Shown here: positions 1-7,644 of the stretch, piece after piece
How positions within the stretch are numbered: the first letter of the stretch is position 1
How the letters are laid out: the number at the start of each line of letters is the position of its first letter
Origin: Acidovorax sp.
Lineage (GTDB): Bacteria > Pseudomonadota > Gammaproteobacteria > Burkholderiales > Burkholderiaceae_C
Direction: 5' to 3'
Length of the DNA stretch: 54,185 nucleotides
Assembly (NCBI RefSeq): GCF_027492855.1
Contig: NZ_JAPUDY010000082.1
Coordinates: 1 to 54,185, forward strand
Made by a program: the position numbers and the translations under genes
Notes under the pieces: model-generated
What the model saw: the letters and a program-made list of their open reading frames with translations, nothing else
Told to the model about the DNA's origin: nothing
Databases searched by the model: none

Positions 1-582
1 TCGCGCAACGTGCACCAGTCGGTCACGCTGCTCGAAGCGATTGAAGAGTTCCGCTTCGACGCGCTGATCGGCGGTGCCCGCCGCGATGAAGAAAAGGCCC
101 GCGCCAAGGAGCGCATCTTCAGCCACCGCGACAGCTTCGGCCAGTGGCAGCCCAAGGCCCAGCGCCCCGAACTGTGGACGCTGTTCAACACCCGCCTGCA
201 GCCCGGCGAGCATTTCCGCGTGTTCCCGATCAGCAACTGGACGGAGCTCGATGTGTGGCAATACATCGACCGCGAGAACATCGCCCTGCCCTCGCTGTAC
301 TACACCCACCAGCGCCAGGTGGTGGAACGCAAGGGCCTGCTTGTGCCCGTGACCGAACTCACCCCGCCGCGCGATGGCGAGCAGGTTGAAACCCGCCAGG
401 TGCGCTTTCGCACCGTGGGCGACATCACCTGCACCTGCCCGGTGGAAAGCCCTGCCGCGTCTGCCGCCGACATCGTGATCGAAACCCTGGCCGCCGACGT
501 GAGCGAGCGCGGCGCCACGCGCATGGACGACAAGACCTCAGACGCCTCGATGGAAAAGCGCAAGAAAGATGGGTACTTCTGA
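1..582 (+). CDS. cysD: Sulfate adenylyltransferase subunit 2 (CysD), 3' part
   Basis: The reading frame is open from the first base, so the 5' end lies outside the window; about 193 C-terminal residues are present. CysD is the catalytic subunit of the CysDN ATP sulfurylase, which makes adenosine 5'-phosphosulfate from ATP and sulfate in assimilatory sulfur metabolism. The visible part has the family blocks GGARRDEEKARAKER, PELW, FRVFPISNWTELDVWQYI and the C-terminal RKKDGYF ending. The stop codon overlaps the cysN start (TGATG), which indicates translational coupling of the two subunits. The conserved blocks make the identification secure. Confidence 0.95.
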   Translation, partial: SRNVHQSVTLLEAIEEFRFDALIGGARRDEEKARAKERIFSHRDSFGQWQPKAQRPELWTLFNTRLQPGEHFRVFPISNWTELDVWQYIDRENIALPSLYYTHQRQVVERKGLLVPVTELTPPRDGEQVETRQVRFRTVGDITCTCPVESPAASAADIVIETLAADVSERGATRMDDKTSDASMEKRKKDGYF

Positions 583-1955
583 TGACCACTATTAATTCGA
601 TAGCTGCTAGCGCTTATCCAACAAGCGCTACAGGCATAAATGACCACAAATCCGCCCTCAAATTCATCACCTGCGGCAGCGTGGACGATGGCAAGAGCAC
701 GCTGATCGGCCGCCTGCTGGTGGACAGCCGCGCGGTGCTGCAAGACCATCTGGCGGGCGTGCAGCGTGGTGGCGAGACCGACCTGGCCCTGCTGACCGAC
801 GGCCTCAGCGCCGAGCGCGAACAAGGCATCACCATCGACGTGGCCTACCGCTACTTCGCCACCGAAGAGCGCAAGTTCATCATCGGCGACGCCCCCGGCC
901 ACGAGCAGTACACCCGCAACATGGTCACCGCCGCCAGCAGCGCCGACGCCGCCGTGGTGCTGGTCGATGCCACCAAGCTCGACTGGAAGAACCCGCACCT
1001 GGCCCTGCTGCCGCAAACCCGCCGCCACAGCCTGCTGGCGCATTTGCTGCGCGTGCATTCGCTGGTGTTTGCCGTGAACAAGCTCGACGCGGTGGAAGAC
1101 CCCGTGCTGGCCTGGAAACACATCCAGGGCGCGCTGCAGTCCTTCGCCCAGGCGGCCGGCATCACCGTGCGCGCCACCGTGCCGGTCTCTGCCCTCAAGG
1201 GCTGGAACGTGGTGGATGCCCACCACGGCTGGTGCGGCTACGAAGGCCCCACGCTGCTGCAGGTGCTCGAAGCCCTGCCCAACACACCCGCCGACACCGC
1301 GCTGCCGCTGGCCTTTCCGGTGCAATGGGTTGAGAAATTCTCGTCCTCGTCCGACACCACCCAGGGCCGCCGCGTGTTCTGGGGCCGCGTGGCGGCAGGC
1401 AGCGTAGCGCCCGGCACCGCCGTGCAGGTTTTCCCCAGCGGCCAGCTCGCCACCGTGGCCCAGGTGCTCGACCATGCGCGCCGCCCCACCGGCGTGCCCG
1501 CAGGCACCAGCGCGGGCATCATCCTCGACCGCGAGGTGGACGTATCGCGCGGCGACTGGATTCTGGCAGCGCCCACCACGGCCGCTGCAGCCCCTGCCGA
1601 CGACGACTTTGGCGACACTCCCGCCGCCACGCCCGCCTGGCCCGGAAGCCGCGAGCTCGCCACCACCGTGGCCTGGATGGACGACGAACCCCTGGTCGCG
1701 GGCCGCGTGTACTGGGCGCTGCACGGCCACCGCTGGGTCAAGGCCAAGGTGAAAGCCGTGGTGCACAAGCTCGACGTCAACACCCTGGCCGAAGAAGCCG
1801 CCACGCAGCTCGACCCCAATGCCATCGGCCATGTCCAGCTCGTGCTGCAAGAGGCCATTCCGGCCGCGGCCTTCAGCCAGGCCCGCGTGCTGGGCTCGCT
1901 GATTCTGGTGGACACCGCCAGCCACAAAACCGCTGGTGCGGTGCTGGTGAACTGA
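582..1955 (+). CDS. cysN: Sulfate adenylyltransferase subunit 1 (CysN), GTPase
   Basis: CysN is the GTPase subunit that drives sulfate adenylylation by its partner CysD. The 457-residue protein has the EF-Tu-like G-domain: P-loop GSVDDGKST at residues 32-40, DAPGH near 103-107 and NKLD near 166-169, followed by beta-barrel domains. There is no fused CysC kinase. The ATG overlaps the cysD stop, and no other Met lies between it and the P-loop, so the start is well fixed. The first ~20 residues are odd. They are encoded by a copy of the dispersed repeat found elsewhere in this window (bases 600-634), which gives the stretch IAASAYPTSA before the conserved HKSALKFITCGSVDDGKS. Confidence 0.95.
   Translation: MTTINSIAASAYPTSATGINDHKSALKFITCGSVDDGKSTLIGRLLVDSRAVLQDHLAGVQRGGETDLALLTDGLSAEREQGITIDVAYRYFATEERKFIIGDAPGHEQYTRNMVTAASSADAAVVLVDATKLDWKNPHLALLPQTRRHSLLAHLLRVHSLVFAVNKLDAVEDPVLAWKHIQGALQSFAQAAGITVRATVPVSALKGWNVVDAHHGWCGYEGPTLLQVLEALPNTPADTALPLAFPVQWVEKFSSSSDTTQGRRVFWGRVAAGSVAPGTAVQVFPSGQLATVAQVLDHARRPTGVPAGTSAGIILDREVDVSRGDWILAAPTTAAAAPADDDFGDTPAATPAWPGSRELATTVAWMDDEPLVAGRVYWALHGHRWVKAKVKAVVHKLDVNTLAEEAATQLDPNAIGHVQLVLQEAIPAAAFSQARVLGSLILVDTASHKTAGAVLVN
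600..634 (+). repeat. Dispersed repeat (atagctgctagcgcttat family), copy inside cysN
   Basis: The core atagctgctagcgcttat is followed by an inverted half, forming an 8-bp stem: tagcgctt at 608-615 pairs with aagcgcta at 623-630 across a 7-base loop. Related copies lie at about 6441, 9127, 20361, 24516 and 47197. This copy is translated as codons 7-17 of cysN. The family is visible by direct comparison within the window; its wider distribution in Comamonadaceae is from memory. Confidence 0.8.
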
Positions 1956-1983
1956 TCCAGATCAGCCCAGCCAGGCCCAGACA

Positions 1984-2001
1984 CCCCTCTTGCGAGAGGG
2001 G
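1984..2001 (+). terminator. Hairpin after cysN, possible terminator
   Basis: A perfect 7-bp stem (cccctct / agagggg) with loop tgcg lies 29 bases after the cysN stop. No T-run follows, so intrinsic termination is uncertain. It may instead be a 3'-end stabilising hairpin. Confidence 0.35.
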
Positions 2002-2016
2002 CCCTGTAACCAATCG

Positions 2017-2052
2017 TCGGTGAAAGCTTCTAAAATCAAGGGTTTTCACCGA
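2017..2052 (+). promoter_or_regulatory. Inverted repeat around a possible fdxA promoter
   Basis: A 9-bp perfect inverted repeat (tcggtgaaa at 2017-2025, tttcaccga at 2044-2052) encloses taaaat at 2031-2036, which could serve as a -10 element. It sits 20 bases before the fdxA start. No convincing -35 is visible. The arrangement would suit an operator or a 5'-UTR hairpin; the function is inference. Confidence 0.35.
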
Positions 2053-2072
2053 CCCACACAACAATCCCTCCC

Positions 2073-2402
2073 ATGACCCACGTCGTCTCTGAAAATTGCA
2101 TCAAGTGCAAGTACACCGATTGTGTGGACGTGTGCCCCGTGGACTGCTTCCGCGAAGGCCCGAACATGCTCGTCATCGACCCTGACGAATGCATCGACTG
2201 CGCCGTCTGCATCCCCGAGTGCCCGGCCAACGCCATCTTTGCCGAAGAAGACCTGCCCGCAGACCAGATCGCCTTCATCAAACTCAACGCCGACCTGGCT
2301 TTTGCCGACGGCTGGAAGAGCATCACCAAGCGCAAGCCCGCCCTGCCCGACGCCGACGAGTGGAACGGCAAGCCCGGCAAAGTCAACGACCTGGTTAAGT
2401 GA
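2073..2402 (+). CDS. fdxA: 7Fe ferredoxin (FdxA type)
   Basis: This is a small soluble electron carrier of 109 residues with one 3Fe-4S and one 4Fe-4S cluster. The cysteine pattern is C9-x2-C12-x4-C17-x3-C21-P and C40-x2-C43-x2-C46-x3-C50-P, the bacterial Azotobacter FdI-like arrangement in which the first motif is altered. The C-terminal tail with [17 protein letters not shown] is typical of proteobacterial FdxA. A TrxR-type ferredoxin-NADP reductase lies immediately downstream beyond a palindromic repeat, so the two may form a redox pair (inference). Confidence 0.92.
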   Translation: MTHVVSENCIKCKYTDCVDVCPVDCFREGPNMLVIDPDECIDCAVCIPECPANAIFAEEDLPADQIAFIKLNADLAFADGWKSITKRKPALPDADEWNGKPGKVNDLVK

Positions 2403-2418
2403 TCTTCCACCCCCACCA

Positions 2419-2480
2419 ACCGTTCACGCTGAGCCTGTCGAAGCGCTGCGCAGGGCTTCGACAAGCTCAGCCCGAACGGT
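2419..2480 (+). repeat. Palindromic repeat (gagcctgtcgaag family), copy 1
   Basis: Arms accgttcacgctgagc...tgtcgaagc and gcttcgacaagctcagcccgaacggt pair around a short GC loop to make a long hairpin in the fdxA-reductase gap. Similar elements lie at 9021-9096, 38601-38663 and 38718-38777. Such elements may act as mRNA 3'-end structures. Confidence 0.85.
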
Positions 2481-2517
2481 GTTGGCCCATGGGCGCCGCA
2501 AACCTGATGGCGCAAAA

Positions 2518-3567
2518 ATGATCCAAGAAACCGACGCCGTCGTCATTGGCGCAGGCCCTGTGGGCCTGTTTCAGGTCTTCCAGCTCGGGCTGCAGGGCAT
2601 CACCGCCCATCTGATTGATGCCCTGCCCCACGCGGGCGGCCAGTGTGTCGAGCTGTATGGCGACAAACCCATCTACGACATTCCGGGCGTCCCGGTGTGC
2701 ACCGGGCGCGAGTTGGCGGATTTGCTGCTCCAGCAGATTGCGCCCTTCAAAACCCATTGGCATCTGAACGCGCTGGTGGCGGCGCTCACCGCACAGCCCG
2801 ACGGACGCCTGCTTGTCGAAACGTCGCAAGGCGCGCAGCTTTTGGCCCGCAGCGTGTTCATCGCCGCAGGCGTGGGCGCTTTTGTGCCGCGCACGCTCAA
2901 AATCGAGGGCATCGAGCGTTTTGTGGGCGCGCAGGTCCACTACCAAAACATCCCCGCCAACGTGGACCTGACCGGGCGCCATGTCGTCGTGCATGGCGGC
3001 GACGAGCCCGCCGTGGCCCGCGCCGTGGAACTGGCAGAACAAGGCCAGGCAGCCCGCGTCAGCCTGCTGCACCGCCGCGATGTATTCCAGGCCCCCGACG
3101 CGCTGCTGCAACGCCTGCAGCAGTTGCGCGACGCAAAACGCATCCATGTCGAAACCGCGCAGATCACCGGCATTGAAGCCCCTGGCGACCGGCTGATGGC
3201 CTTGCAGGTGGTGGATGCCGATGGCAACACCCGCGCCTTGCCGCTGGACCTGCTCATCCCCGTGCTCGGCATCTCGCCCCGCCTCGGCCCCATCGCTGAT
3301 TGGGGCCTGGCCATGGACCGCAAACAACTGGTGGTGGACACCGAAGCCTTCCGCACCAGCGTGCCCGGCATCTACGCCGTGGGCGACATCAACACTTACC
3401 CCGGCAAACGCAAGCTCATCCTGTGCGGCTTCCACGAGGCCACGCTGGCCGCGTTTGGCGCGGCCGAGGCACTCAAGGGCGACAAGGTGGCACTCCAATA
3501 CACCACCACCAGCCCGCGCCTGCACCAGTTGCTGGGCGTGGCGCCCATGCCTTCCGCTCAGGCGTAG
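2518..3567 (+). CDS. Ferredoxin--NADP+ reductase, thioredoxin-reductase-like (YumC type)
   Basis: This flavoprotein moves electrons between NADPH and ferredoxin or flavodoxin. The 349-residue protein starts with the FAD-binding VVIGAGPVG motif at residues 8-16, carries HAGGQCVELYGDKPIYDIPG, a second nucleotide-binding region (HVVVHGGDEPA), and the C-terminal GIYAVGDINTYPGKRKLILCGFHEA. It lacks the CxxC redox pair of true thioredoxin reductase, which matches the YumC/FNR subgroup. I chose the ATG at 2518 because the conserved N-terminus begins there; the open frame further upstream runs through fdxA in another frame and through the palindromic repeat. It lies next to fdxA, a plausible partner. 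Confidence 0.9.
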   Translation: MIQETDAVVIGAGPVGLFQVFQLGLQGITAHLIDALPHAGGQCVELYGDKPIYDIPGVPVCTGRELADLLLQQIAPFKTHWHLNALVAALTAQPDGRLLVETSQGAQLLARSVFIAAGVGAFVPRTLKIEGIERFVGAQVHYQNIPANVDLTGRHVVVHGGDEPAVARAVELAEQGQAARVSLLHRRDVFQAPDALLQRLQQLRDAKRIHVETAQITGIEAPGDRLMALQVVDADGNTRALPLDLLIPVLGISPRLGPIADWGLAMDRKQLVVDTEAFRTSVPGIYAVGDINTYPGKRKLILCGFHEATLAAFGAAEALKGDKVALQYTTTSPRLHQLLGVAPMPSAQA

Positions 3568-3664
3568 CCGTTGGGCGTTGCGCCCACAAAAAAGCACAAA
3601 ATGTCAAAAGGGCGCATGGGCGCTCGGCACGATGGTGTCTCCATTCACCCATCAGGAGCACACC

Positions 3665-4027
3665 ATGAGCCAACAACATTCCCTTCAAGCCATCTGGGAC
3701 ACCTACACCGCGTCGTGGAAGGCAGAATCGGCCGCAGACAAGGAGGCCTTGTTTGCCCAGTCCCTCGACCCTGCCTGCACCTACAACGACCCGTTGACCG
3801 CCGCTCAGGGCTGGGCACAATTGACCGCCTACATGGACGACTTCCACCGCCAGGTGCCCGGCGGCCATTTTGTGACCCACTACTTCGCCAGCCACCACCA
3901 GCAGAGCATCGCCAAATGGAACATGGTGGACGGCAGCGGGCAGGTGATCGGGGAAGGTGTGAGCTATGGCCGGTACAACGACCAGAACCGGCTCGTTGCC
4001 ATGACTGGTTTCTTTGAAACCCCTTGA
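3665..4027 (+). CDS. SnoaL/NTF2-like protein
   Basis: A 120-residue protein of the nuclear-transport-factor-2 fold: an N-terminal helix (IWDTYTASWKAESAADKEALFAQ) followed by a YNDP block, as in SnoaL-like polyketide-cyclase relatives. No enzymatic activity can be assigned. The start is the ATG after the aggag-type site (atcaggagcacaccatg). Its 3' end overlaps the TTG start of the downstream AraC regulator by 14 bases, so the two are probably co-transcribed. Confidence 0.75.
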   Translation: MSQQHSLQAIWDTYTASWKAESAADKEALFAQSLDPACTYNDPLTAAQGWAQLTAYMDDFHRQVPGGHFVTHYFASHHQQSIAKWNMVDGSGQVIGEGVSYGRYNDQNRLVAMTGFFETP

Positions 4028-4931
4028 GCGCCAGTGGACTGAAACAACCGTGCTTTATCTCCGGCAAATACAGGAGGGCATCGATTTCATCGAAGCGCAC
4101 CTGGAATCCGATATTCAGCTGTCCGAGGTAGCACGGGCGGCAGGCATGAGCCAGTGGCACTTCCAGCGGATCTTCAAGGCGCTCACTAACGAAACCCTCA
4201 AAACCTACATCCGCTCGCGCCGATTCGCTCGCGCGCTGGAGCAGTTGACCAACACGCGGCTGAGCATGCTCGACATCGCGCTGACGGCGGGGTACGAGAC
4301 ACAAGAGAGTTTCACGCGCGCGTTCAAGGATTGTTTTCGGCTCACGCCGTCGCAGTACCGCAAGATGGGCAATCGCTCGCTGTTCGTGCGCAAGATCAGG
4401 CTGGACGAAAGCTACCTCGCGCACCTGCGCCACAACATCTCCCTGGTACCCGACATAAAGGAGCAGCCCGCCATGCAATTGGTGGGGCTGCCTACGCATT
4501 ACTACGGCATCGATTCTGAAAAGAACAACCTGGGCGAGAAACTGCCGCCCTTGTGGGCCAACTTTCTGCCCCGGTTGGAAGAGATTCCCGACACCGTGCC
4601 CGGCGTCTGCTACGGCGTCGTGGCACCGGCAGGGCCACACACCGAAGAGCTGCGCTACCTGGCATGCATCGAGGTGCAAAGCCTCGGCACGCTGCCACCG
4701 GGCATGGTGGCCATGGAAATCCCCGCATCGACCTACGCGCGTTTTACCCACCGGGGGCCTGCGCAGAATGTCAATGCGACGGTGAACTACATCTATTCGA
4801 ACTGGCTGCTGTCTGCCAACCAATCGCACACCCAGGGGCCGGATCTGGAAATCTATGACTCGCAGTACCACCCGACGGCCGACGACTCCGTGATGCACTA
4901 CGCCATCCCCATCACCCTCGCCGGGCGCTGA
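4014..4931 (+). CDS. AraC-family regulator with GyrI-like ligand domain
   Basis: A DNA-binding transcription regulator of about 305 residues. Residues ~15-115 form the AraC double helix-turn-helix (HLESDIQLSEVARAAGMS, then ALTAGYETQESFTRAFKDCF, ending RLTPSQYRK). The C-terminal ~150 residues resemble the GyrI/SbmC effector-binding domain seen in Rob-like regulators, which senses small molecules. The start used is TTG at 4014; an in-frame GTG about 13 codons later is an alternative. It may control its SnoaL-like neighbour. The effector is unknown. Confidence 0.85.
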   Translation: MKPLERQWTETTVLYLRQIQEGIDFIEAHLESDIQLSEVARAAGMSQWHFQRIFKALTNETLKTYIRSRRFARALEQLTNTRLSMLDIALTAGYETQESFTRAFKDCFRLTPSQYRKMGNRSLFVRKIRLDESYLAHLRHNISLVPDIKEQPAMQLVGLPTHYYGIDSEKNNLGEKLPPLWANFLPRLEEIPDTVPGVCYGVVAPAGPHTEELRYLACIEVQSLGTLPPGMVAMEIPASTYARFTHRGPAQNVNATVNYIYSNWLLSANQSHTQGPDLEIYDSQYHPTADDSVMHYAIPITLAGR

Positions 4932-4969
4932 CTCGCCCCCTACAATGGGCACCGCGCTCCTTCGGGTGC

Positions 4970-5066
4970 GCCACCGCTAGGGGTGTCGAAACCGGCCCGC
5001 CGGAGTCGACTGAGAGAGTCCCTTTGAACCTGATTGAGATCATCCTCGCGCAGGGAAGCAAGTCCG
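4970..5066 (+). promoter_or_regulatory. TPP riboswitch (thi box) upstream of cytX
   Basis: The conserved thi-box parts are readable in order: aggggtg at 4979-4985, ctgagaga near 5010, then ttgaacctgattgagatcat, and cgcgcagggaagcaa ending near 5061. These are the pyrimidine- and pyrophosphate-sensing helices of the thiamin pyrophosphate aptamer. An insert in the P2 arm forms an extra GC hairpin. About 80 bases separate it from the transporter start and hold GC-rich sequence that could be the expression platform. A TACAAT at 4941-4946 is a possible -10. Confidence 0.92.
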
Positions 5067-5147
5067 CCAACGCCATGCCCTGGGCCTCGATGCCGGGCAC
5101 CAGCCCTGCGGGCGGCCCCTGCTCTGTACCAACTTACGGAGCCTTCC

Positions 5148-6428
5148 ATGACCCTTTCCACCGCCGCGCCCGCCGCCAACGAAGCGCTGGCCCCTATCTC
5201 GCCCGACCGCCGCGTCTTCCAGTGGCACGACCACGCCTCGCTCTGGTTCAGCCTGGGCGTGGGCCTGTTGGTCATGCAGGTGGGCGCCTACCTGATGCCC
5301 GCGTTGGGCACCAAAGAGGCGCTCATCGCCATCGTCTGCGGCTCCATCGTGGGCGCGGGCCTGCTGGGCTGGGTGGCCAAGCTGGGCTGTGACAGCGGCC
5401 TGGCCAGCGCGGGCCTGATGCACGCCGTGTATGGCCGCACATTCGCCAGCTTGCCCATCATCCTGAACATCGTGCAACTGGTGGGCTGGGGCACGTTTGA
5501 GCTGGTGGTGATGCGTGATGCCACGGTGGCCATCGGCCAGCAGTCAGGCAGCATGGCCGGTGCGCATTGGCCGGTGCTGGCCACGCTGCTGTGGGGCGGC
5601 GTGGTGATGTTGCTGATCAGTGGATCGATGGTGCAACTGGTGCGCAAGGTGATCGCGCGCGTGGCGCTGCCGCTGGTGGTGCTGTCGCTGCTGTGGCTCT
5701 CGTGGCAGTTTTTGTCGCTGGCGCAGGCGCAAGGTTTTGAAGCGCTGTGGACGCGCAAGGGCGAAGGCGGCATGGGCGTGTTGCCCGCACTCGACCTGGT
5801 GATCGCCATGCCCATCTCGTGGCTGCCCCTGGTGGCCGACTACGCGCGCCACGGCAAAAACGGCAGCTCGGCCCTGCGCGGCACCTGGCTGGGCTATGCG
5901 CTGGCCAATATGTGGTGCTACACGCTCGGTGTGCTGGTGGCGCTGACCTTGCCCAGCAAAGACCTGGTGCAGGCCCTGCTGCTGGCCCAGGGCGGGCTGA
6001 TCGCGTTGTCGCTGATCCTGATCGACGAGGTGGACAACGCCTACGGCGACACTTACTCAGGCGCCGTGTCGGCCCACAGCCTGCTGCCGCGCTGGGGTGT
6101 GCGCGCCTGGGGCCTGCTGGTGGCCGCGCTGTGCACCGGGCTGGCCCTGGTGCTGCCCATGCACAGCCTGGAGCCCTTTTTGCTGCTGCTCAGTTCGGTG
6201 TTCGTGCCACTGTTCGGCGTGATTCTGGGGCGCCTGGCCTTTGGCACGGATGCGCCCGCGCTGTTGGCCAAGGCGAGCAAGGTGAATGCCGTGCCTGTGG
6301 CGATCTGGCTGGCGGGCATCGCCATGTACCACCTGGCGCCCAAGCTGCTGCCGGGCGCAGGCTCGGCCCTGCCCGCGCTGGCGTTCAGCTTTGCGTTGGC
6401 CTGGGGCACGCGGCCGCGCGCAAGCTGA
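5148..6428 (+). CDS. cytX: Putative hydroxymethylpyrimidine transporter (CytX, NCS1 family)
   Basis: An inner-membrane permease of 426 residues with about 12 hydrophobic segments, for example SLGVGLLVMQVGAYLMPALG and LALVLPMHSLEPFLLLLSSV. It belongs to the purine-cytosine/NCS1 permease class. Its position directly behind a TPP riboswitch points to import of the thiamin pyrimidine precursor, as in other CytX proteins. The start at ATG 5148 lies after the riboswitch; the longer open frame runs through the aptamer and is rejected. It is convergent with thiD, whose kinase would use the imported pyrimidine. Confidence 0.85.
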   Translation: MTLSTAAPAANEALAPISPDRRVFQWHDHASLWFSLGVGLLVMQVGAYLMPALGTKEALIAIVCGSIVGAGLLGWVAKLGCDSGLASAGLMHAVYGRTFASLPIILNIVQLVGWGTFELVVMRDATVAIGQQSGSMAGAHWPVLATLLWGGVVMLLISGSMVQLVRKVIARVALPLVVLSLLWLSWQFLSLAQAQGFEALWTRKGEGGMGVLPALDLVIAMPISWLPLVADYARHGKNGSSALRGTWLGYALANMWCYTLGVLVALTLPSKDLVQALLLAQGGLIALSLILIDEVDNAYGDTYSGAVSAHSLLPRWGVRAWGLLVAALCTGLALVLPMHSLEPFLLLLSSVFVPLFGVILGRLAFGTDAPALLAKASKVNAVPVAIWLAGIAMYHLAPKLLPGAGSALPALAFSFALAWGTRPRAS

Positions 6429-6440
6429 TGCGGGAATCAA

Positions 6441-6497
6441 TTGCTATATTTTTTATAGCTGCTAGCGATTGATGAATAAGCGGTAGCAGCCAAAAAT
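6441..6497 (+). repeat. Dispersed repeat (atagctgctagcg family), between cytX and thiD
   Basis: The sequence ttttatagctgctagcgatt followed by gatgaataagcggtagcagcc is a diverged copy of the repeat, in the 83-base gap between the convergent stops of cytX and thiD. The inverted halves could act as a 3'-end hairpin for both genes. Confidence 0.7.
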
Positions 6498-6511
6498 ACC
6501 AAAACTTTCGG

Positions 6512-7372
6512 CTACAAAAACACCCGCTGCGCCACGGGCGCATGGCCATGGTTGAGGGGGCCGTGCCCCTTTCCGGTGGTCACATCCGCCCCTGCGGCAA
6601 TGGCGCCGAGGATGTAGGCGCGGGCTTGCTCCACCGCCTGCGCCAGCGGCAGGCCCAGCGCCAGGTGTGCGGCAATGGCGGACGACAGGGTGCAGCCCGT
6701 GCCGTGCCCGTTGTGGGTGGCAATGCGCTGCGATTGCAGCCGGTGACCCAGCGGGTTGCCCTGCACCGCCAGCACATCCACCACCCAATCGCCTGGCAGA
6801 TGCCCGCCCTTGAGAAGCGCGGCGCGGGCGCCCAGGCGCAGCAGGTCTTGCGCGGCCTGCTCCAGCGCATCCACGCCGCCAATGCTGCGGCCCAAAAGCC
6901 ATCCTGCCTCGTCCAGGTTGGGGGTCACCACCTCGGCCAGCGGGAACAGCTCCTTCACCAACACGCCCACCGTTTCCTGGGCGATCAGGCGGTCGCCGCT
7001 GGTGGCCACCATCACCGGGTCGAGCACCACATGCGGCAGCTGGTAGCTGCGAATGGCGTCGGCCACCACGTGCACCACCTCGGGCGAATGCAGCATGCCG
7101 ATCTTGACGGCATCGACGCCGATGTCTTGCACCACGGCGTCGATCTGGGCCTTGAGCATCTCGGGCGGAATGCCGTGAATGCCCGTGACGCCACAGGTGT
7201 TCTGCGCCGTGATGGCGGTGATGGCCGTCATGCCGTAGCAGCCCAGGGCGCTGAAGGTCTTGAGGTCGGCCTGGATGCCCGCGCCGCCTCCGCTGTCGGA
7301 GCCCGCGATGGAGAGCACACGCGCATAGCGGCGTGTGGATGTTGCGGTGGGCGGCGAGGTCAAAGAAGTCAT
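6512..7372 (-). CDS. thiD: Hydroxymethylpyrimidine / phosphomethylpyrimidine kinase (ThiD)
   Basis: ThiD phosphorylates HMP to HMP-P and then HMP-PP in thiamin biosynthesis and salvage. The 286-residue protein has the ribokinase-fold signatures: SIAGSDSGGGAGIQADLKTF near residues 21-40, VVLDPVMVATSGD, VTPNLDEAGWLLG, LLKGGHL, and the anion hole HGTGCTLSSAIAA. The ATG at 7372 leaves a ~17-residue Ser/Thr-rich leader before the conserved part. It is transcribed divergently from the riboswitch-led thiO operon and has no aptamer of its own that I can see. Confidence 0.95.
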   Translation of the reverse strand: MTSLTSPPTATSTRRYARVLSIAGSDSGGGAGIQADLKTFSALGCYGMTAITAITAQNTCGVTGIHGIPPEMLKAQIDAVVQDIGVDAVKIGMLHSPEVVHVVADAIRSYQLPHVVLDPVMVATSGDRLIAQETVGVLVKELFPLAEVVTPNLDEAGWLLGRSIGGVDALEQAAQDLLRLGARAALLKGGHLPGDWVVDVLAVQGNPLGHRLQSQRIATHNGHGTGCTLSSAIAAHLALGLPLAQAVEQARAYILGAIAAGADVTTGKGHGPLNHGHAPVAQRVFL

Positions 7373-7445
7373 GGCAAAAATTATGGCCTATGCGCTAGCG
7401 CAAAAAGAGCGGCGCGGGCTTGTGCTGTAATTGATTTTTCCGGAC

Positions 7446-7579
7446 GAAACAGGGGTGTCCCGCCAACATGGTCACGAATCATGCATGGGACTGAGAAATA
7501 CCCTGGGGCCGCGCAACACACTGATTGCTTGCCAATGGCCCCGCTACCCGATCCAGGTCATGCTGGCGTGGGGAGTTTC
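7446..7579 (+). promoter_or_regulatory. TPP riboswitch upstream of thiO
   Basis: A second thi box: gaaac (7446-7450) pairs with gtttc (7575-7579) as P1, with aggggtg, gggactgagaaatacc, then acccgatccaggtcatgctg and ggcgtggggag in canonical order. Between ctgagaaatacc and tacccgatc lies an extended P3-type stem (tggggcc near 7504 against ggcccc near 7538). It precedes thiO by 65 bases and should repress thiOSGE when TPP is abundant. Confidence 0.92.
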
Positions 7580-7644
7580 CTAGAGCGGCACAGCCCCGTT
7601 TTGTCCATTGTTGCCTGCCAGCACACGGACACACCGACGGACTT

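Noticed and set aside
300-1925. 541-residue open frame on the minus strand opposite cysN
   Set aside because: Shadow of cysN and cysD; His/Gly/Ala-rich composition without domains.
3571-3586. Hairpin tgggcg-ttg-cgccca after the ferredoxin reductase as terminator
   Set aside because: Stem of only six pairs, followed by A rather than T residues on the coding strand.
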